Source of the DNA: Osedax fenrisi
Taxonomy: Eukaryota > Annelida > Polychaeta > Sabellida > Siboglinidae
DNA length: 64,000 nucleotides
Reading direction: 5' to 3'
Assembly (NCBI GenBank): GCA_964019155.1
Contig: OZ025241.1
Coordinates: 91,874,723-91,938,722, forward strand
Shown here: in pieces, positions 22,194 to 30,454 of the stretch
Layout: every line of letters starts with the position of its first letter
Numbering within the stretch: position 1 is the first letter of the stretch
Translations under genes and position numbers: made by a program
The notes under the pieces: model-generated
What the model was told of the DNA's origin: nothing
Databases searched by the model: none
What the model saw: only the letters and a program-made list of their open reading frames with translations

Positions 22194-25100
22194 ACACACA
22201 CATACAAACACACACATACATGTAGCTAGTAACAGGGCATCACAACCAGTACTACGCATTACACACATGTACCTATCACTACTAACCACGACTGGAGGAG
22301 GAGGTGGTGACTGTAGCATGTAGAACGCATTGATTGTCTGGCAGCTGTACCACCTGATTGTGACCGGCAGTCAGAACTATATCTACAGATGTAGTAGTAG
22401 TAGTGGAACAGGTTATCTATTGCACTTATTGTGTGTGAGTGTATTCAATACTATACATGAACATCATATTACACTGTCAATAGTTATGTATATAGGGTGT
22501 AGATATATACGGCTTACTGGCAATCCTGCTCACATTATAAGTGGTGTTATATTGGAGGTAAACTGTATATGTTTATGTGTCTCTATATATATATGTAAAC
22601 TTTTAAATATATTATACATTTTCGACCAAATAGTTGATAACTTGATAAGCTCTGCTGCATTATTAATCAGAGCAACATTAGCAGACTAATTCCCATATAA
22701 CAAGTACCCACGAAGGTAACCCACAAAGGTAAACAGTGAATACATACCTGATACGGGTGGAGGTGTGGGTGTAGGTGTAGGTGTGGGTGTGGGTGTGGGT
22801 GTAGACTTGGACACAGTGACAAGGGTAGTGAGGTTGCCACCACCACCACCACCACTACCACCACCACCACCACCACTAGTAGCAGTAGTGATATGGGTAG
22901 CACCGGTGGTGTGTGCTATCGAGGCTGTACTGATGACAGTGTCTTCAGTGCTGTTAGCCTGGTTTACTAGTGGTACATGTTCTCCTCCTGGATAGGTGAT
23001 TAGTGATAGCATGGGGGGGGGAGATATTATGTAGTGATAGCATGGGGGGGGGAGATATTATATAGTGATATAATGAATGCACAGCAGGGGGGGGGGTATG
23101 ATAAAGTGTATATAAAAAGGTTAATATGTAAACACTTATATATTTCTATAGTGCATTGAATTAAACTAGTTTATTGAGTACAGATTTACACTTTCTGATC
23201 GCAGGAGAAACCATAGATTATCACTTAATTAATCTATTCTCACAAAGAGGCTAGTCTCCATATGTATGTATATATATATGTACTAAGCCCTTTTGATATA
23301 CCATATAGCTAGGGACACTTCGTCTCTATATATATATATATATATTTAATATACTTGAACATTGAATATCTATAACAGTAATACAGTATTGAATCATGAA
23401 ACACACATCAATAAATCATGATTAAGTTCTTCGCACGAGGTATGACTTTACGAGGTATGCAACTCTCGTGGATATATCTTCATATTGTATTACATGTATA
23501 CGTACTTAGTATACAATACTTATGGATTTTAATATATCATTATATTTATTTTAATAATTAATGACAACTATTCTACATACATCGATACACATATAGATTA
23601 CATTACGAATAATGAGGTAAGTGTAATGTATAAGATGATCAAGATTACTGAGGTAGAGCTGCCTGTTTAGTTGCTGAATATCTGTTAAGGGGGTATCCCA
23701 TTACATGACTTTCCGGCAACTTGCCGGAAATATTGTAACTTTAAAATCATTTTCTATCAAGTTGTAATGGGATAGCCCCTATAGAGTTATTATATTTCAG
23801 GCAAGTTACCGGAAAGTAAGGGGGTTTCTCCACTATCGTAATAGTAGTTAACTCGATAGAAAGTCATTTTAAAGTTTAAATATTTGAGGCATTTTGTCGG
23901 AGGAGATATATATTATAGTGGGATACCCCCTTTAGCCAAGCAGTAGTGCAATACGAATAGTAATGTTATTACGAACGTATTATTATTAAATATGAAAATA
24001 GAAATGCTCTAACCAGAATATCGGAATATAAGGGACGATCCGGAAGAATGCTTTACTCTACTTTCTTTGCAGTATTCATCTTTGGAGTCTGCACACTAAG
24101 TAGCATAATACACACATATATATATATATATATATAATGTAATTAATTATTAAATTACGCACTTATTTATTATATATACTTAAAAAACACACTAACACGT
24201 ATATATAATGATTAAAGGTTTCATTGAATACCATTAATAGCCAGAACAGATATACCACTAGCTGATAGTAGTGAAGCTACCACTAGCTGATAGTAGTAGA
24301 GCTACGGCAGTGCTAACCAATACTAAATAGCAGTAATCGTCGTGGAACAGGAACAGCGCGTTACATTTCACCTGACTACAGCACTGTTGGAAGCAGTCCG
24401 GCAACGTGGTGATGTTCGATAGTTTCCTGGTGGCGGGATGTGCTACTAGAGAGTCGTAATGCGTTAGATAGGCATGCAGGTGTTTAGATGTTCCGCGCGA
24501 TAGTGCCGATTAAGCTCGGCTCGCTAGTAAATAAGCATTACGATTAATGCGGTCTCCATTAGATTATGCTGCTGACACTTTCATAAAGATTAAATGTTGT
24601 CATCGAGTTCTTCTATATATATATATATATATCACCTTTAGTTTCATTGATACATCAAGATTTCATAGAATCGAGGTAATAACAGACGAAGGCAGCGCCA
24701 TTGCCTACTGCCGCGATAGTAATATTAATAATATTTTCTTAATTACTAATGCATACGTTATTAATCAATACGGTAAATCGATATTAGATTACGTAATAAT
24801 CAACAATCATCGATATATATATATATACATGATTAATTGTGGACTACCTCAATAATTTGTTCTCCTTCAGTAGCTTGAAAGGTAAGTAGGGTATAACGTT
24901 ATCCAGGGTGTAGTTAGCCAGCACCCCCACTTCCTCTGTCGCCCCACTGGTAATGTTCACACTACACCTGTCCACTGCGGCAGCTTGCACTACTGTAGGT
25001 GATTGTAGTACAGATAGTAGTACAGATAGTAGTAAGATGTGGTGTGAGGTGTATGGGGTAGGTTAAAGGGGAGCCCGATAGAACGGTGACTTATATCAAT

Positions 25101-25416
25101 ATAATGATTAGTTACTCGTGTATATATACAATAATGGTTTAGAGTAGATTTAAACGTTCGCATAAGATATAGTTATTTATCCGTAGAAAGATACTAGAAT
25201 TACAATCGTAGTTATATTTAGTTTAAATATAGTCAATTATCCGGTATTAACCGATTATAATCGGTTAATAATTATTAATGCTCAAGAAATATAGAAAGTA
25301 CGTGTATATTTGTACGAAAGTTTTTGAATCTCGAGTGTTATATAATACAGTGGATAGAGAAGATGGGTTGACTAACCTATCAGAGTTAGAGACACTAGCC
25401 ACATAAGGCGGTCCAT
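8939..25416 (-). CDS. KIAA0319L: KIAA0319/KIAA0319L-like PKD-domain membrane protein, 26 exons, 943 aa
   Basis: Exons in coding order: 25377-25416, 24848-24992, 24318-24426, 24014-24095, 22748-22987, 22287-22382, 21666-21766, 20432-20519, 20085-20174, 19423-19564, 18964-19028, 18649-18750, 18292-18353, 17810-17875, 17382-17439, 16726-16858, 15272-15423, 14612-14760, 13172-13310, 12754-12824, 12534-12637, 11965-12104, 11094-11198, 9955-10045, 9339-9448, 8939-9090. The sum is 2832 nt, 943 codons plus TGA, and every junction phase agrees. Domain order is signal peptide, MANSC, Thr/Pro/Gly linker, five PKD domains, membrane-proximal region, six-cysteine module, one TM helix, cytoplasmic tail; this is the KIAA0319/KIAA0319L architecture. 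Vertebrate members are type I glycoproteins of the plasma membrane, endosomes and Golgi, linked to membrane trafficking and neuronal migration. The protein is slightly shorter than the vertebrate ones (about 1050-1070 aa), mainly in linker and tail. Orthology to KIAA0319L versus KIAA0319 cannot be separated here: the duplication is probably vertebrate-specific. Confidence 0.95.
9955..10045 (-). CDS. KIAA0319L: Exon 24: transmembrane helix
   Basis: Encodes WSVLYFCIIMLLMIGIFFYA then LLLIKWQYK, a single 22-25 residue hydrophobic helix followed by a basic stop-transfer segment. WSVLY is conserved with vertebrate homologues. It gives a type I orientation with the PKD domains outside. Confidence 0.93.
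10200..11085. repeat. Degenerate tandem array in intron 23
   Basis: Roughly 25 irregular copies of a TAGTACTAACTACAAGTA-like unit, rich in GTAC, CTAG and GGTACC palindromes, with some longer repeats (ACAGTTGCTGTTGACGTAGG). On the gene's sense strand each TACTAAC becomes GTTAGTA, the donor form this gene prefers. Confidence 0.85.
11094..11198 (-). CDS. KIAA0319L: Exon 23: six-cysteine module before the membrane
   Basis: Reads VCQNQCSGHGVCDLKSRHCL then CEIFWMKNFF and SLSPGR. Five of the family's six cysteines (C-x3-C-x5-C-x6-C-x1-C) are visible; the sixth, usually just before the TM helix (NCEW in vertebrates), is replaced here by RW. The acceptor is the AG of CCCTCTAG just before TATGTCAG; this choice is forced by phase 1 and recovers the conserved CQxxC pair. 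Its first 21 nt and acceptor are the seed of the adjacent minisatellite. Confidence 0.9.
11176..11690. repeat. Minisatellite of about 78-81 bp seeded by the exon 23 acceptor
   Basis: Six copies plus a seventh partial. Copies begin near 11176, 11252, 11330, 11411, 11492 and 11573, with the partial copy near 11653. On the gene's sense strand every full copy carries C/T-rich tract, AG, TATGNCAGAACCAGTG and TTCAG. The copy at 11176-11198 is the real exon 23 start. A further diverged relic (GCATTGGTTCTAACATACTA) lies near 11854. Confidence 0.95.
11698..11815. repeat. Direct repeat, copy A (intron 22)
   Basis: Matches 12412-12520 over about 110 bp with small differences: AACATGTTGATTATAA, ATGCATATCATTAAC, TTAATATTAAT, CATTATAC. 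The two copies flank exon 22. Confidence 0.8.
11965..12824 (-). CDS. KIAA0319L: Exons 20-22: membrane-proximal extracellular region
   Basis: Exon 20 (12754-12824) encodes ELDDIEMMLDLNLKNFTELL, exon 21 (12534-12637) KQLLNNIALLLHANNDDVTL and on, exon 22 (11965-12104) MNVQFYVRQHSAKRNSTGYE and VSRSLREKLAKNTDLFEYGI. It aligns with the segment between the last PKD domain and the cysteine module in vertebrate KIAA0319 proteins (a LDxNxxxxTExLK start and a MxxxFxV...GxEVxxxLxxxL core), so it is lineage-conserved and not linker. Function of the region is not established as far as I know. Confidence 0.9.
12110..12255. repeat. GTG/GGT-rich simple repeat before exon 22
   Basis: On the sense strand this is a long C/CA-rich tract running into the CCCGCAG acceptor of exon 22, so it doubles as that exon's pyrimidine tract. 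Confidence 0.75.
12412..12520. repeat. Direct repeat, copy B (intron 21)
   Basis: Partner of 11698-11815; see that entry. Located just downstream (sense strand) of exon 21. Confidence 0.8.
12640..12722. repeat. Short tandem repeat before exon 21
   Basis: Three to four copies of a GTGATGTAGTGTTACAGTG-like unit of about 20-26 bp, immediately upstream (sense strand) of the exon 21 acceptor. Confidence 0.7.
13172..14760 (-). CDS. KIAA0319L: Exons 18-19: PKD domain 5
   Basis: Exon 18 (14612-14760) encodes NDIPVADAGPDQTVPYGSVV and SRSTDDHSIKSYHWYLDDAS, exon 19 (13172-13310) MNRSTLQLTDMVLGVYTWWL and ADEESLSSKNSVKVTVTP. Both introns that begin here use GTTAGT. Intron 18 contains a (TA)n-rich segment (13420-13525) and the foldback element at 14102-14512. 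Confidence 0.93.
13420..13525. repeat. (TA)n-rich tract with TATGTATATATT units
   Basis: Alternating TA interrupted by regularly spaced TATATTGTATA and GTATAT units, in intron 18. Confidence 0.85.
14102..14512. mobile_element. Foldback element with long inverted arms in intron 18
   Basis: The arms pair over most of their length: GGAAACCTCTAATACATGAT at left against AATACATTAAAGGTTTCCC at right, then CTACGTATTAAATAATGCAA with its complement, and TCAGTAATATGGTAGCCT with AGGCTACCATATTACTGA. The inner part also pairs (AAGCTT...GAGCTGGC with GCCAGCTC...AAGCTT). The whole 410 bp can fold into one long hairpin. Target duplication not identified, so superfamily is unknown. Confidence 0.85.
15272..16858 (-). 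CDS. KIAA0319L: Exons 16-17: PKD domain 4
   Basis: Exon 16 (16726-16858) encodes ATNTPPSADAGIDRIEYLPV and NSTDDSKITVFLWSQI, exon 17 (15272-15423) SGPENLNISSKDRSIATTSK and KVVVKDANLFSDDSEITITV. PKD landmarks PPxADAG, STDD, FLWxQxSGP and VVKDxNxxSDDSxIxxxV are present. A 660-bp minisatellite starts six bases inside intron 16. Confidence 0.93.
16055..16720. repeat. G-rich minisatellite, unit about 17-19 bp, in intron 16
   Basis: More than 30 imperfect copies of GTCAGTAAGGGTGGAGG. Variation includes GTTAGTAAGGG and GGTAGTTAGTAAGGG. The array begins within a few bases of the exon 16 donor. Confidence 0.9.
17382..18750 (-). CDS. KIAA0319L: Exons 12-15: PKD domain 3
   Basis: Exon 12 (18649-18750) encodes PKANAGENKILVLPKNSVKL and YGNGSSDDK, exon 13 (18292-18353) GIVSYEWTKTAESSNLAVSM, exon 14 (17810-17875) DVRTSILTLEDLEQGDYEFI, exon 15 (17382-17439) VTDTSQQNSEARVRVLVKK. 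This is the domain split by the most introns. Intron 12 begins beside a (GT)n-rich tract at 18540-18642. Confidence 0.93.
18540..18642. repeat. (TG)n microsatellite, imperfect
   Basis: GTGT/GAGT runs immediately inside intron 12. ORFs read from it (THTHTH runs) are artefacts. Confidence 0.85.
18964..20174 (-). CDS. KIAA0319L: Exons 9-11: PKD domain 2
   Basis: Exon 9 (20085-20174) encodes NNAPVARVKPKSQEIEYPKE, exon 10 (19423-19564) STDDVGIVSYSWQLVSGPIK and NSLQPGHYQFK, exon 11 (18964-19028) LLVKDKDGLEDSTIANVTVL. It has the classic PKD landmarks: DGAxSTDD, IVSYSWQ, PGHYxFxLxVxDxDGLxxSxxxxVTV. Tandem repeats that include copies of splice-site sequence flank the acceptor of exon 9 and the donor of exon 10. 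Confidence 0.93.
19210..19422. repeat. Tandem repeat of about 38 bp inside intron 10, at the donor
   Basis: Five to six copies built on CTAGGTCAG...TGACTAACT. On the sense strand the unit holds GTTAGTCA, which matches the true exon 10 donor that forms the end of the array. Confidence 0.75.
20172..20310. repeat. Tandem repeat of about 29 bp at the exon 9 acceptor
   Basis: Four to five copies of AGAGGTCAAATGATTAAGTA. On the sense strand each has a branch-point-like CTTAATC and a GACCTCTA tract; the copy at the exon ends in the functional AG. Confidence 0.75.
20432..22382 (-). CDS. KIAA0319L: Exons 6-8: PKD domain 1
   Basis: Exon 6 (22287-22382) encodes IVLTAGHNQVVQLPDNQCVL, exon 7 (21666-21766) AVDYDFSWSLEESSS, exon 8 (20432-20519) LKAGFFTFKVTASGHNAYAE and SYVNVTVLK. 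The order (VxLP...L, YxFxW, GxFxFKVxxxGxNAxxExYVNVTV) matches the first, divergent PKD domain of the family, including the GHNAYAE motif. PKD domains are immunoglobulin-like beta sandwiches used in adhesion. Exon 8 has a decayed duplicate just upstream in the gene (about 20595-20668). Confidence 0.92.
20595..20668 (-). pseudogene. Decayed duplicate of exon 8 of the KIAA0319L-like gene
   Basis: The minus strand reads LKGGLLLPTMTVIGHNAYTL, matching exon 8's LKAGFFTFKVTASGHNAYAE at the start and at GHNAY. Nucleotide similarity continues into the upstream flank. The AG acceptor of exon 8 (ACACAG) is AACAA here, so it cannot be spliced in the same way. It lies about 80 bp upstream (sense) of exon 8 and was probably made by tandem duplication. 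Confidence 0.7.
22109..22217. repeat. (CA)n microsatellite in intron 6
   Basis: About 100 bp of nearly pure CA with a few CATA interruptions near the end. It produces long false ORFs of His-Thr and Cys-Val on the two strands. Confidence 0.97.
22748..22987 (-). CDS. KIAA0319L: Exon 5: low-complexity Thr/Gly/Pro linker between MANSC and PKD1
   Basis: Encodes about 80 residues: GGEHVPLVNQANSTED, a Thr-rich stretch with potential O-glycosylation, a block SGGGGGGSGGGGGG, then LTTLVTVSKS and a run of Thr-Pro pairs ending PPPVS. Vertebrate homologues have a long Ser/Thr-rich linker at the same place. The Gly run comes from a GGT/CCA-type trinucleotide repeat and the Thr-Pro run from a hexanucleotide repeat, so linker length is expected to vary between alleles. 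The frame is fixed by phase-1 joins on both sides (AG at 22988-22989, GTATGT donor). Confidence 0.9.
23010..23100. repeat. Three tandem copies of a G-run unit
   Basis: GTGATAGCATGGGGGGG-type unit of about 37 bp, each with a run of 8-10 G. Located in intron 4 just beyond exon 5's acceptor. Such runs could form G-quadruplex on the plus strand (C-runs in the transcript). Confidence 0.8.
23688..23931. mobile_element. PIF/Harbinger-type MITE in intron 4
   Basis: Ends AGGGGGTATCCCA and TGGGATACCCCCT, flanked on both sides by TTA (23685-23687 and 23932-23934). A 3-bp TTA/TAA duplication is the PIF/Harbinger signature. Inside, a second, shorter inverted copy of the end (AATGGGATAGCCCC near 23766) and CCGGCAACTTGCCGG-type palindromes suggest internal rearrangement. 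No ORF. Confidence 0.8.
24014..24992 (-). CDS. KIAA0319L: Exons 2-4: MANSC domain (residues about 20-126)
   Basis: Exon 2 (24848-24992) gives DRCSVNITSGATEEVGVLAN, exon 3 (24318-24426) gives LPDCFQQCCSQVKCNALFLF followed by HDDYCYLVL, exon 4 (24014-24095) gives CADSKDEYCKESRVKHSSGS followed by SLIFRYSG. The C-x3-CC-x4-C spacing and CYLV-C pattern are diagnostic of MANSC, an extracellular disulphide-rich module found N-terminal in KIAA0319 proteins and HAI-1. Exon 3 uses a GTTAGC donor; a GTATTG six bases earlier would remove two residues and keep the frame. Confidence 0.9.
25377..25416 (-). CDS. KIAA0319L: Exon 1: start codon and signal peptide
   Basis: Encodes MDRLMWLVSLTLI and ends in phase 1 before a GTTAGT donor. 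Joined to exon 2 (VVQAAAVDRC) it makes a short hydrophobic signal peptide with a likely cleavage site after the VVQAAA region. This is the only ATG in a frame that joins exon 2, and no in-frame upstream exon was seen. Confidence 0.85.
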
Positions 25417-25516
25417 GTTGAAGCTGTTGAAGCTTTCACGCTCGTATTGCTGATACAGCTACCTCTTGCTAAGTCGTAGTATGCCTTATCTATTGAATAT
25501 TCTCATTGAACACTAA

Positions 25517-25566
<50 letters not shown>

Positions 25567-26050
25567 TAAGGGTAATTGTCAACATAAGCTTTAACTTCTA
25601 CACAAACCCGGGTGTAAAGCCTAATTTGATGATAATAATAATATATATATGTGTGTGTTTGATTGTGTATGTGTATTTGTAAAATACTCTATTCCAATTA
25701 ACGCTGTGTATTATTAATATTTAATATATACTAATTTAATATAAGCATATTTTTTAAATGGAAAATAAATCTCTAAATTGTAAAAGTAGATAGTAAATAT
25801 CATGTTGACAACTTCCATATTATTAACTGATTGTCTATGATTTCTGTTCATCATTTTTGAAATACATAATTAATTATAAAAATTAATTCGTTTGAATAGT
25901 TAACAACATTATATTTATAACAAATTACCACAATATAATATTAATATTAAATATTTATTATTAATTTAATAAAATAATTTTAATTATAACAACTATATAT
26001 AATAAATTTAAAAAAACTACCATTATTTCTTTAATACAATATATATATAT
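25417..26050. other. 5' flank of the KIAA0319L-like gene
   Basis: Upstream of the start codon on the minus strand. Holds a (TA)n tract at about 25520-25563 and otherwise AT-rich sequence. No promoter motif could be assigned. Confidence 0.4.
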
Positions 26051-26054
26051 ATAT

Positions 26055-26361
26055 ATTGTTATTGTTATTTTTATTGTTATTTTTATTTGGTGGAGTCCTT
26101 TCATCCCATCCAGGAACTTAGATGAAGTTTTCACTTATAACCATATATGGCTCTAATGTCCCTTCGAAGCCGCTCTCATGTTAAGGCATCCATGGTTTTA
26201 ACGAGATCCGATCATTTATTTATACACAATTATATAAGATCACTTCTAAATAATATTTTAAGACCCATTTTATAAAATTAATTAATGGTCCGGACGAGGG
26301 TCGAACCCGTGTCCTACTGCTTGTGTGTCTGATGCCTTAGCCACTTAGCCACACAGGCAGT
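26055..26361 (-). repeat. tRNA-derived SINE, full-length copy
   Basis: Minus-strand order is a tRNA-like head, a body of about 200 bp shared with copies at 5.2 and 38.1 kb, and a tail of TTA/TTG-type simple repeat (AACAATAACAATA on the minus strand). SINEs are transcribed by RNA polymerase III from the head and moved by LINE proteins. Confidence 0.88.
26287..26360 (-). promoter_or_regulatory. tRNA-like head with pol III A and B boxes
   Basis: On the minus strand: TGGCTAAGTGGCTAAGG fits the A box (TRGCNNAGNNGG) and GGTTCGACCCT fits the B box (GGTTCGANNCC). The length and D-loop resemble class II (Ser/Leu-like) or ordinary tRNAs with a mutated acceptor stem. It heads the SINE and is not a separate functional tRNA gene. 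Confidence 0.85.
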
Positions 26362-27135
26362 TATCAATATATATATATATCATCAATATATATATATATA
26401 TATATTGCATGAATAACATTATGAAAAATCATTTTCACAAGATGTAGAATGATGAATTGGTTCAGGTGAAATATATAATCAATTTAAAAATTATTATTTT
26501 TGCACAAGTTATATAGTATAACAGTAATTTGTTGTTATATGTTATTGATGACAAAATAATCTATTGCATGTAATTGAATGTAAAATCCAATAAATATTAT
26601 ATAAAAACTACATCAAACATAAATCTATTTAAGTGGCAATATTACTACATTCAGTGGCAGGGGTTCGCTAATAATTACATTGTGTAGATAGTATTGATGC
26701 AGTAAATGATGCTCAAATCTAAAGCATGATGTAGTCTCAGTCTCAGTTACCTAAAGTCTCAACTCGGCTCGGGTTCATTTTATAGAGTCTAAGTTCGGGC
26801 TCATTTGGCTAGGGTCTCATCTCGACTCAGGCTCGTTTTTTTTTTCCGAAAATGAAAGTCTCGGATGGCATAAAAAAGCTCGGCATCATTTACATCACTA
26901 GTAGATACTATCTAGTAGATATTTGATACGCTAAATTTTTTCTAAAGTTATTCAATTAGCATGTATTATTCTTTTAATTATATTTCAATAGAATTAATTT
27001 TCATTCTAATAAATCATTACATTTTCTGATTTCGGATAATATTCTAAATGTTTCCAAACTTGTGTAAGATATATAGCTATAATGAAATATATATGCTTAA
27101 TCATATATAAATATATTATATAATTAATATATGTA

Positions 27136-27168
<33 letters not shown>

Positions 27169-27600
27169 TATTATTAATATATAACATTTATTTTATGACT
27201 ATACATCATTTCCAGCAACTTTTATTAACATTAATCCCTAAGGAATAAGTATTTAACATAGTATTAATACAAAATATGTATGATAGTTGAAGTTAATTTT
27301 AGTATCGTTGAAGAAAATAATTAATTAGAGTTATATATTATGAGACTACGTACAAAAAATGTTTGTCTAAAATAGTTAAAAATGTTAAATATTGAATGTA
27401 TAGTGCATTTTTTAAATATTAAACATTTCCACAAATCTATTTATAAGTAAATGTCTATAAATATAACAAAATCCATGCATGCAAATGAAATAAAATAACT
27501 ACATAAAAAGTTGACTACAATATTAATAAAATGGTGTATACTGTTGATTACACTGTAAGAAAGTGGCTACTGGTTAAGCTACATCGATTATATTAAAAAG
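26362..27600. other. AT-rich intergenic sequence
   Basis: Includes (TA)n at about 26366-26405 and 27137-27165, and an imperfect GTCTCAG/CTCGGCTCGGG repeat at 26730-26890 that looks like part of an old repeat. No gene supported. Confidence 0.4.
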
Positions 27601-27858
27601 AAGAAGAAATTTTATTTAGACATCGTTTAAACAATTAAGTTAACAATAATGTATAATGAAATAATAAGAAAGTTATAGTGTAAATAAATATGTTTTAAAA
27701 TTCTTTTTGAACTTTTCTGAGTTTCTTTCAGCACGGAGTGTTGCAGGTAGTGAGTTCCAGGCTATCGGTGCTTGTGACGAGAAGGCGCGTGACGAATATA
27801 CGCCGTACATAGTAATGGATATGTACATAAATAAAAATTGTGGAAGATAATCTTCCAT
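27600..27858 (-). pseudogene. 3' scrap of a non-LTR retrotransposon ORF2
   Basis: Minus strand encodes FSSQAPIAWNSLPATLRAER then NSEKFKKNFKTYLFTL and a stop. AWNSLP...L+xxxSxxxFKxxLKTYLF is the standard C-terminus of Jockey/CR1/RTE-group ORF2 proteins. The 3' tail on the minus strand runs AATAAAATTTCTTCTTCTT, fitting a short simple-repeat tail. It is 5'-truncated, as is usual for LINE insertions. Confidence 0.8.
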
Positions 27859-27879
27859 ATATATTCAATAGGAATGTGT

Positions 27880-30450
27880 GCGGAAGTATTTCTGTTTAAT
27901 ATCATATGTAATATGTGTTGGCGTATTCCGATTGTTCATATGCACCAAATTTGAATCGTTGCGAGTGCTTAGGTATAATTATAACATAATATCAAAGATT
28001 TTCCGAAGGAAAGATATAACACTTACGCGAAATCGTGTAATTCGAATTTGTATACAAAATACCCTGGTGCCACCTATAGCGGGTTACTTTTAGGAACTAT
28101 GCGTTGTTTATAATGTAAATTCGTATTTAACTATACACTTTTAAAATGTTAAATAATATGCTTCAAATTAATATTTATATGATGAAAAATAAGTGTTCAT
28201 TACTAATATATAACAAACAAATATGATATTTATGTTTTAAATGCTATAAGTATATATTTAGTAAGTAAAAGTTAATTTATATTGCATGTAATTTAATAGA
28301 GCAATGAAAACATTGTTGTATGCAAACAGAGCCGAACCTAAATCTATTTCAGTGATTTCGATACTACTGCTAGCAGCGGCTGGGGATATTACTAAATTAT
28401 GTTGCATGCATAGGGAGTGTTATATCTTTGCTTCGTAAAATCTTTGTGTATATAATATCTGCGCTTATATGCGAGTCACGTAATGTGAAAAAATTTATTT
28501 TAAGCGTACTCTAGATATCTATTCAGTGAAAGGATCTAAAGTGGCCTGCTAAAAACTGCAACGTTGTTAACAAAAACTCGACTTGATTGATGCTCACCAA
28601 TTTAGCGTTATCTAATTATGTGAATAATATTATAGATTATTTATATAATATTTATATATAATGTCCACTATGTTATATTGTTTTCGTTTACACGTCGTTC
28701 GGCAACGTACGGCGTGTGTCGCACGTACGCATTTCGTGCCTAGCATATCTTACCTTATATGGCATACGAGCGACGGCCTACGTGCCATAGAAATGTCACA
28801 ATATATGATGAGCGCGCTACGCAGGCCACGTTCTATTCTACGCACACGCCACGTGTATGGATAAAGGACCGTGGCGCACAGCATTGGCATTCTATTAATA
28901 AATATACCTAAGCATTGACGCTTTGTTCATTATACACAACTTTATAACACACTAGAATTTATGTATATGCTATAACATTTAATTATAAATTATTCGTTTA
29001 CTATGTATATATTTTGTAATTAATTGATTATTTTAAATATGTAGTAAACGAAACATGTTTAATATGTGCTATATATAGAGTATACATAAATACCCTTATA
29101 CATTGGATAATATAAAATAATCTAAAATATTATTCACATAATTAGATTTATTCACATAAAGTAAAAATGGCTGACGTCAATCAAGTTGAATTTAATTTTT
29201 ATAATAGTCTTAGACCATAAACCACTATCCAAAATTATATAAGATAGTATATGCCAGATAATATATGGTAAGAAGTTCAAATTCAAGTTGTTTATATTGA
29301 ATCACTATTATTGATGCATGTATTACATGATGTAAACGTATATACTATATTATAATATAGTATATAATATTATATTATATTAAATAATATTTAATTTAAA
29401 TATACTCTATTTTTCAACGGTTATTCGCGTTAAACGTTCCTTAACATTTTGGAAACATATCGAAACACATTCTCAAATCGTTAACTAACCAATATTCTTA
29501 AAATCACACTATTAGTATTTAATTATTAAATTAATCATTAATTCGCATTGATTTAATGTGAACATTTAATAATGATTTATTTCTAAAATTATTTTTGAGT
29601 ATTTCAAATTCTTAATAAACGCTATATTAACGCATATCTTGATGTATACCACTAAATATTAGATTTAATGAAATATATTATTATTAATTAAATATTAATA
29701 CATTTGAAAATATATGCAAATATATTACTTAATTATTAAGTTAATAATTTATTAAATAAATAATTAAATAATTAAATTTTAAATTAATAAAATAATATCT
29801 AACCATTTTAAATACTCTACAATTAAAATAGAGTAAACTATACATGTTAGAAAATACATGAATATTAAATTAATTTCAATATTGGATTAATATTATATTT
29901 AAAATTAGATATTAAATGTAATTACTATTAAATTATTAAATTAATTTTTAGTAATACGATTAATGTTTACATAAAGTTCCTTGCTTTTATAATTTACTGC
30001 ATCATATTAAATTATTCCAAAAACAGGTGCTACATATTTTATTATTATCCATATTTAAAGTATGGTAATCTATAATAATAAATAGACTTTATGTTCTATT
30101 AATAGTACCACCATATCATTTTATGTATGGAGGCAACATAGGAAACCACACATGGTACAGTATATTGTCTCTAATACTGGTAGTACTGGAAATACAAATA
30201 GAGGGATACTCCCTTTAGTGGTATATCACTACAACTTGCTAGCAAACATTCGCAGACATTATTTACTAGTAGTTTGACACCAACTTAATAAATTGATATA
30301 CTTTTAATATACATTATTTGTCTATATCTTAATAATATATTTTACCTGGGACCCGTTTAAAATTGATACTGTATTAGTAATTTATTTGACCTAATTAATG
30401 ATCAATTGTAGAATCCATATAATATATAGAACATAGAATTTAACATAATA
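27880..30450. other. Intergenic sequence with one GC-rich island
   Basis: Mostly AT-rich with no supported gene. A compact G+C-rich, CGTACG-bearing stretch at about 28670-28880 stands out; see findings. A 67-residue ORF there has no recognisable domain. Confidence 0.4.
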
Positions 30451-30454
30451 TATA

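Noticed and set aside
22068..22323. Long His-Thr and Cys-Val ORFs on both strands
   Set aside because: They are readings of the (CA)n microsatellite inside intron 6.
22330..22689. 119-residue plus-strand ORF
   Set aside because: It is antisense to exon 6 of the KIAA0319L-like gene and intron sequence; no domain and no splice support.
24547..24855. 102-residue plus-strand ORF
   Set aside because: Lies mostly in intron 2 antisense, including a (TA)n; no family features.
26287..26360. Functional tRNA gene
   Set aside because: A and B boxes are present, but the sequence is fused to a SINE body found in three copies and the acceptor stem does not pair properly.
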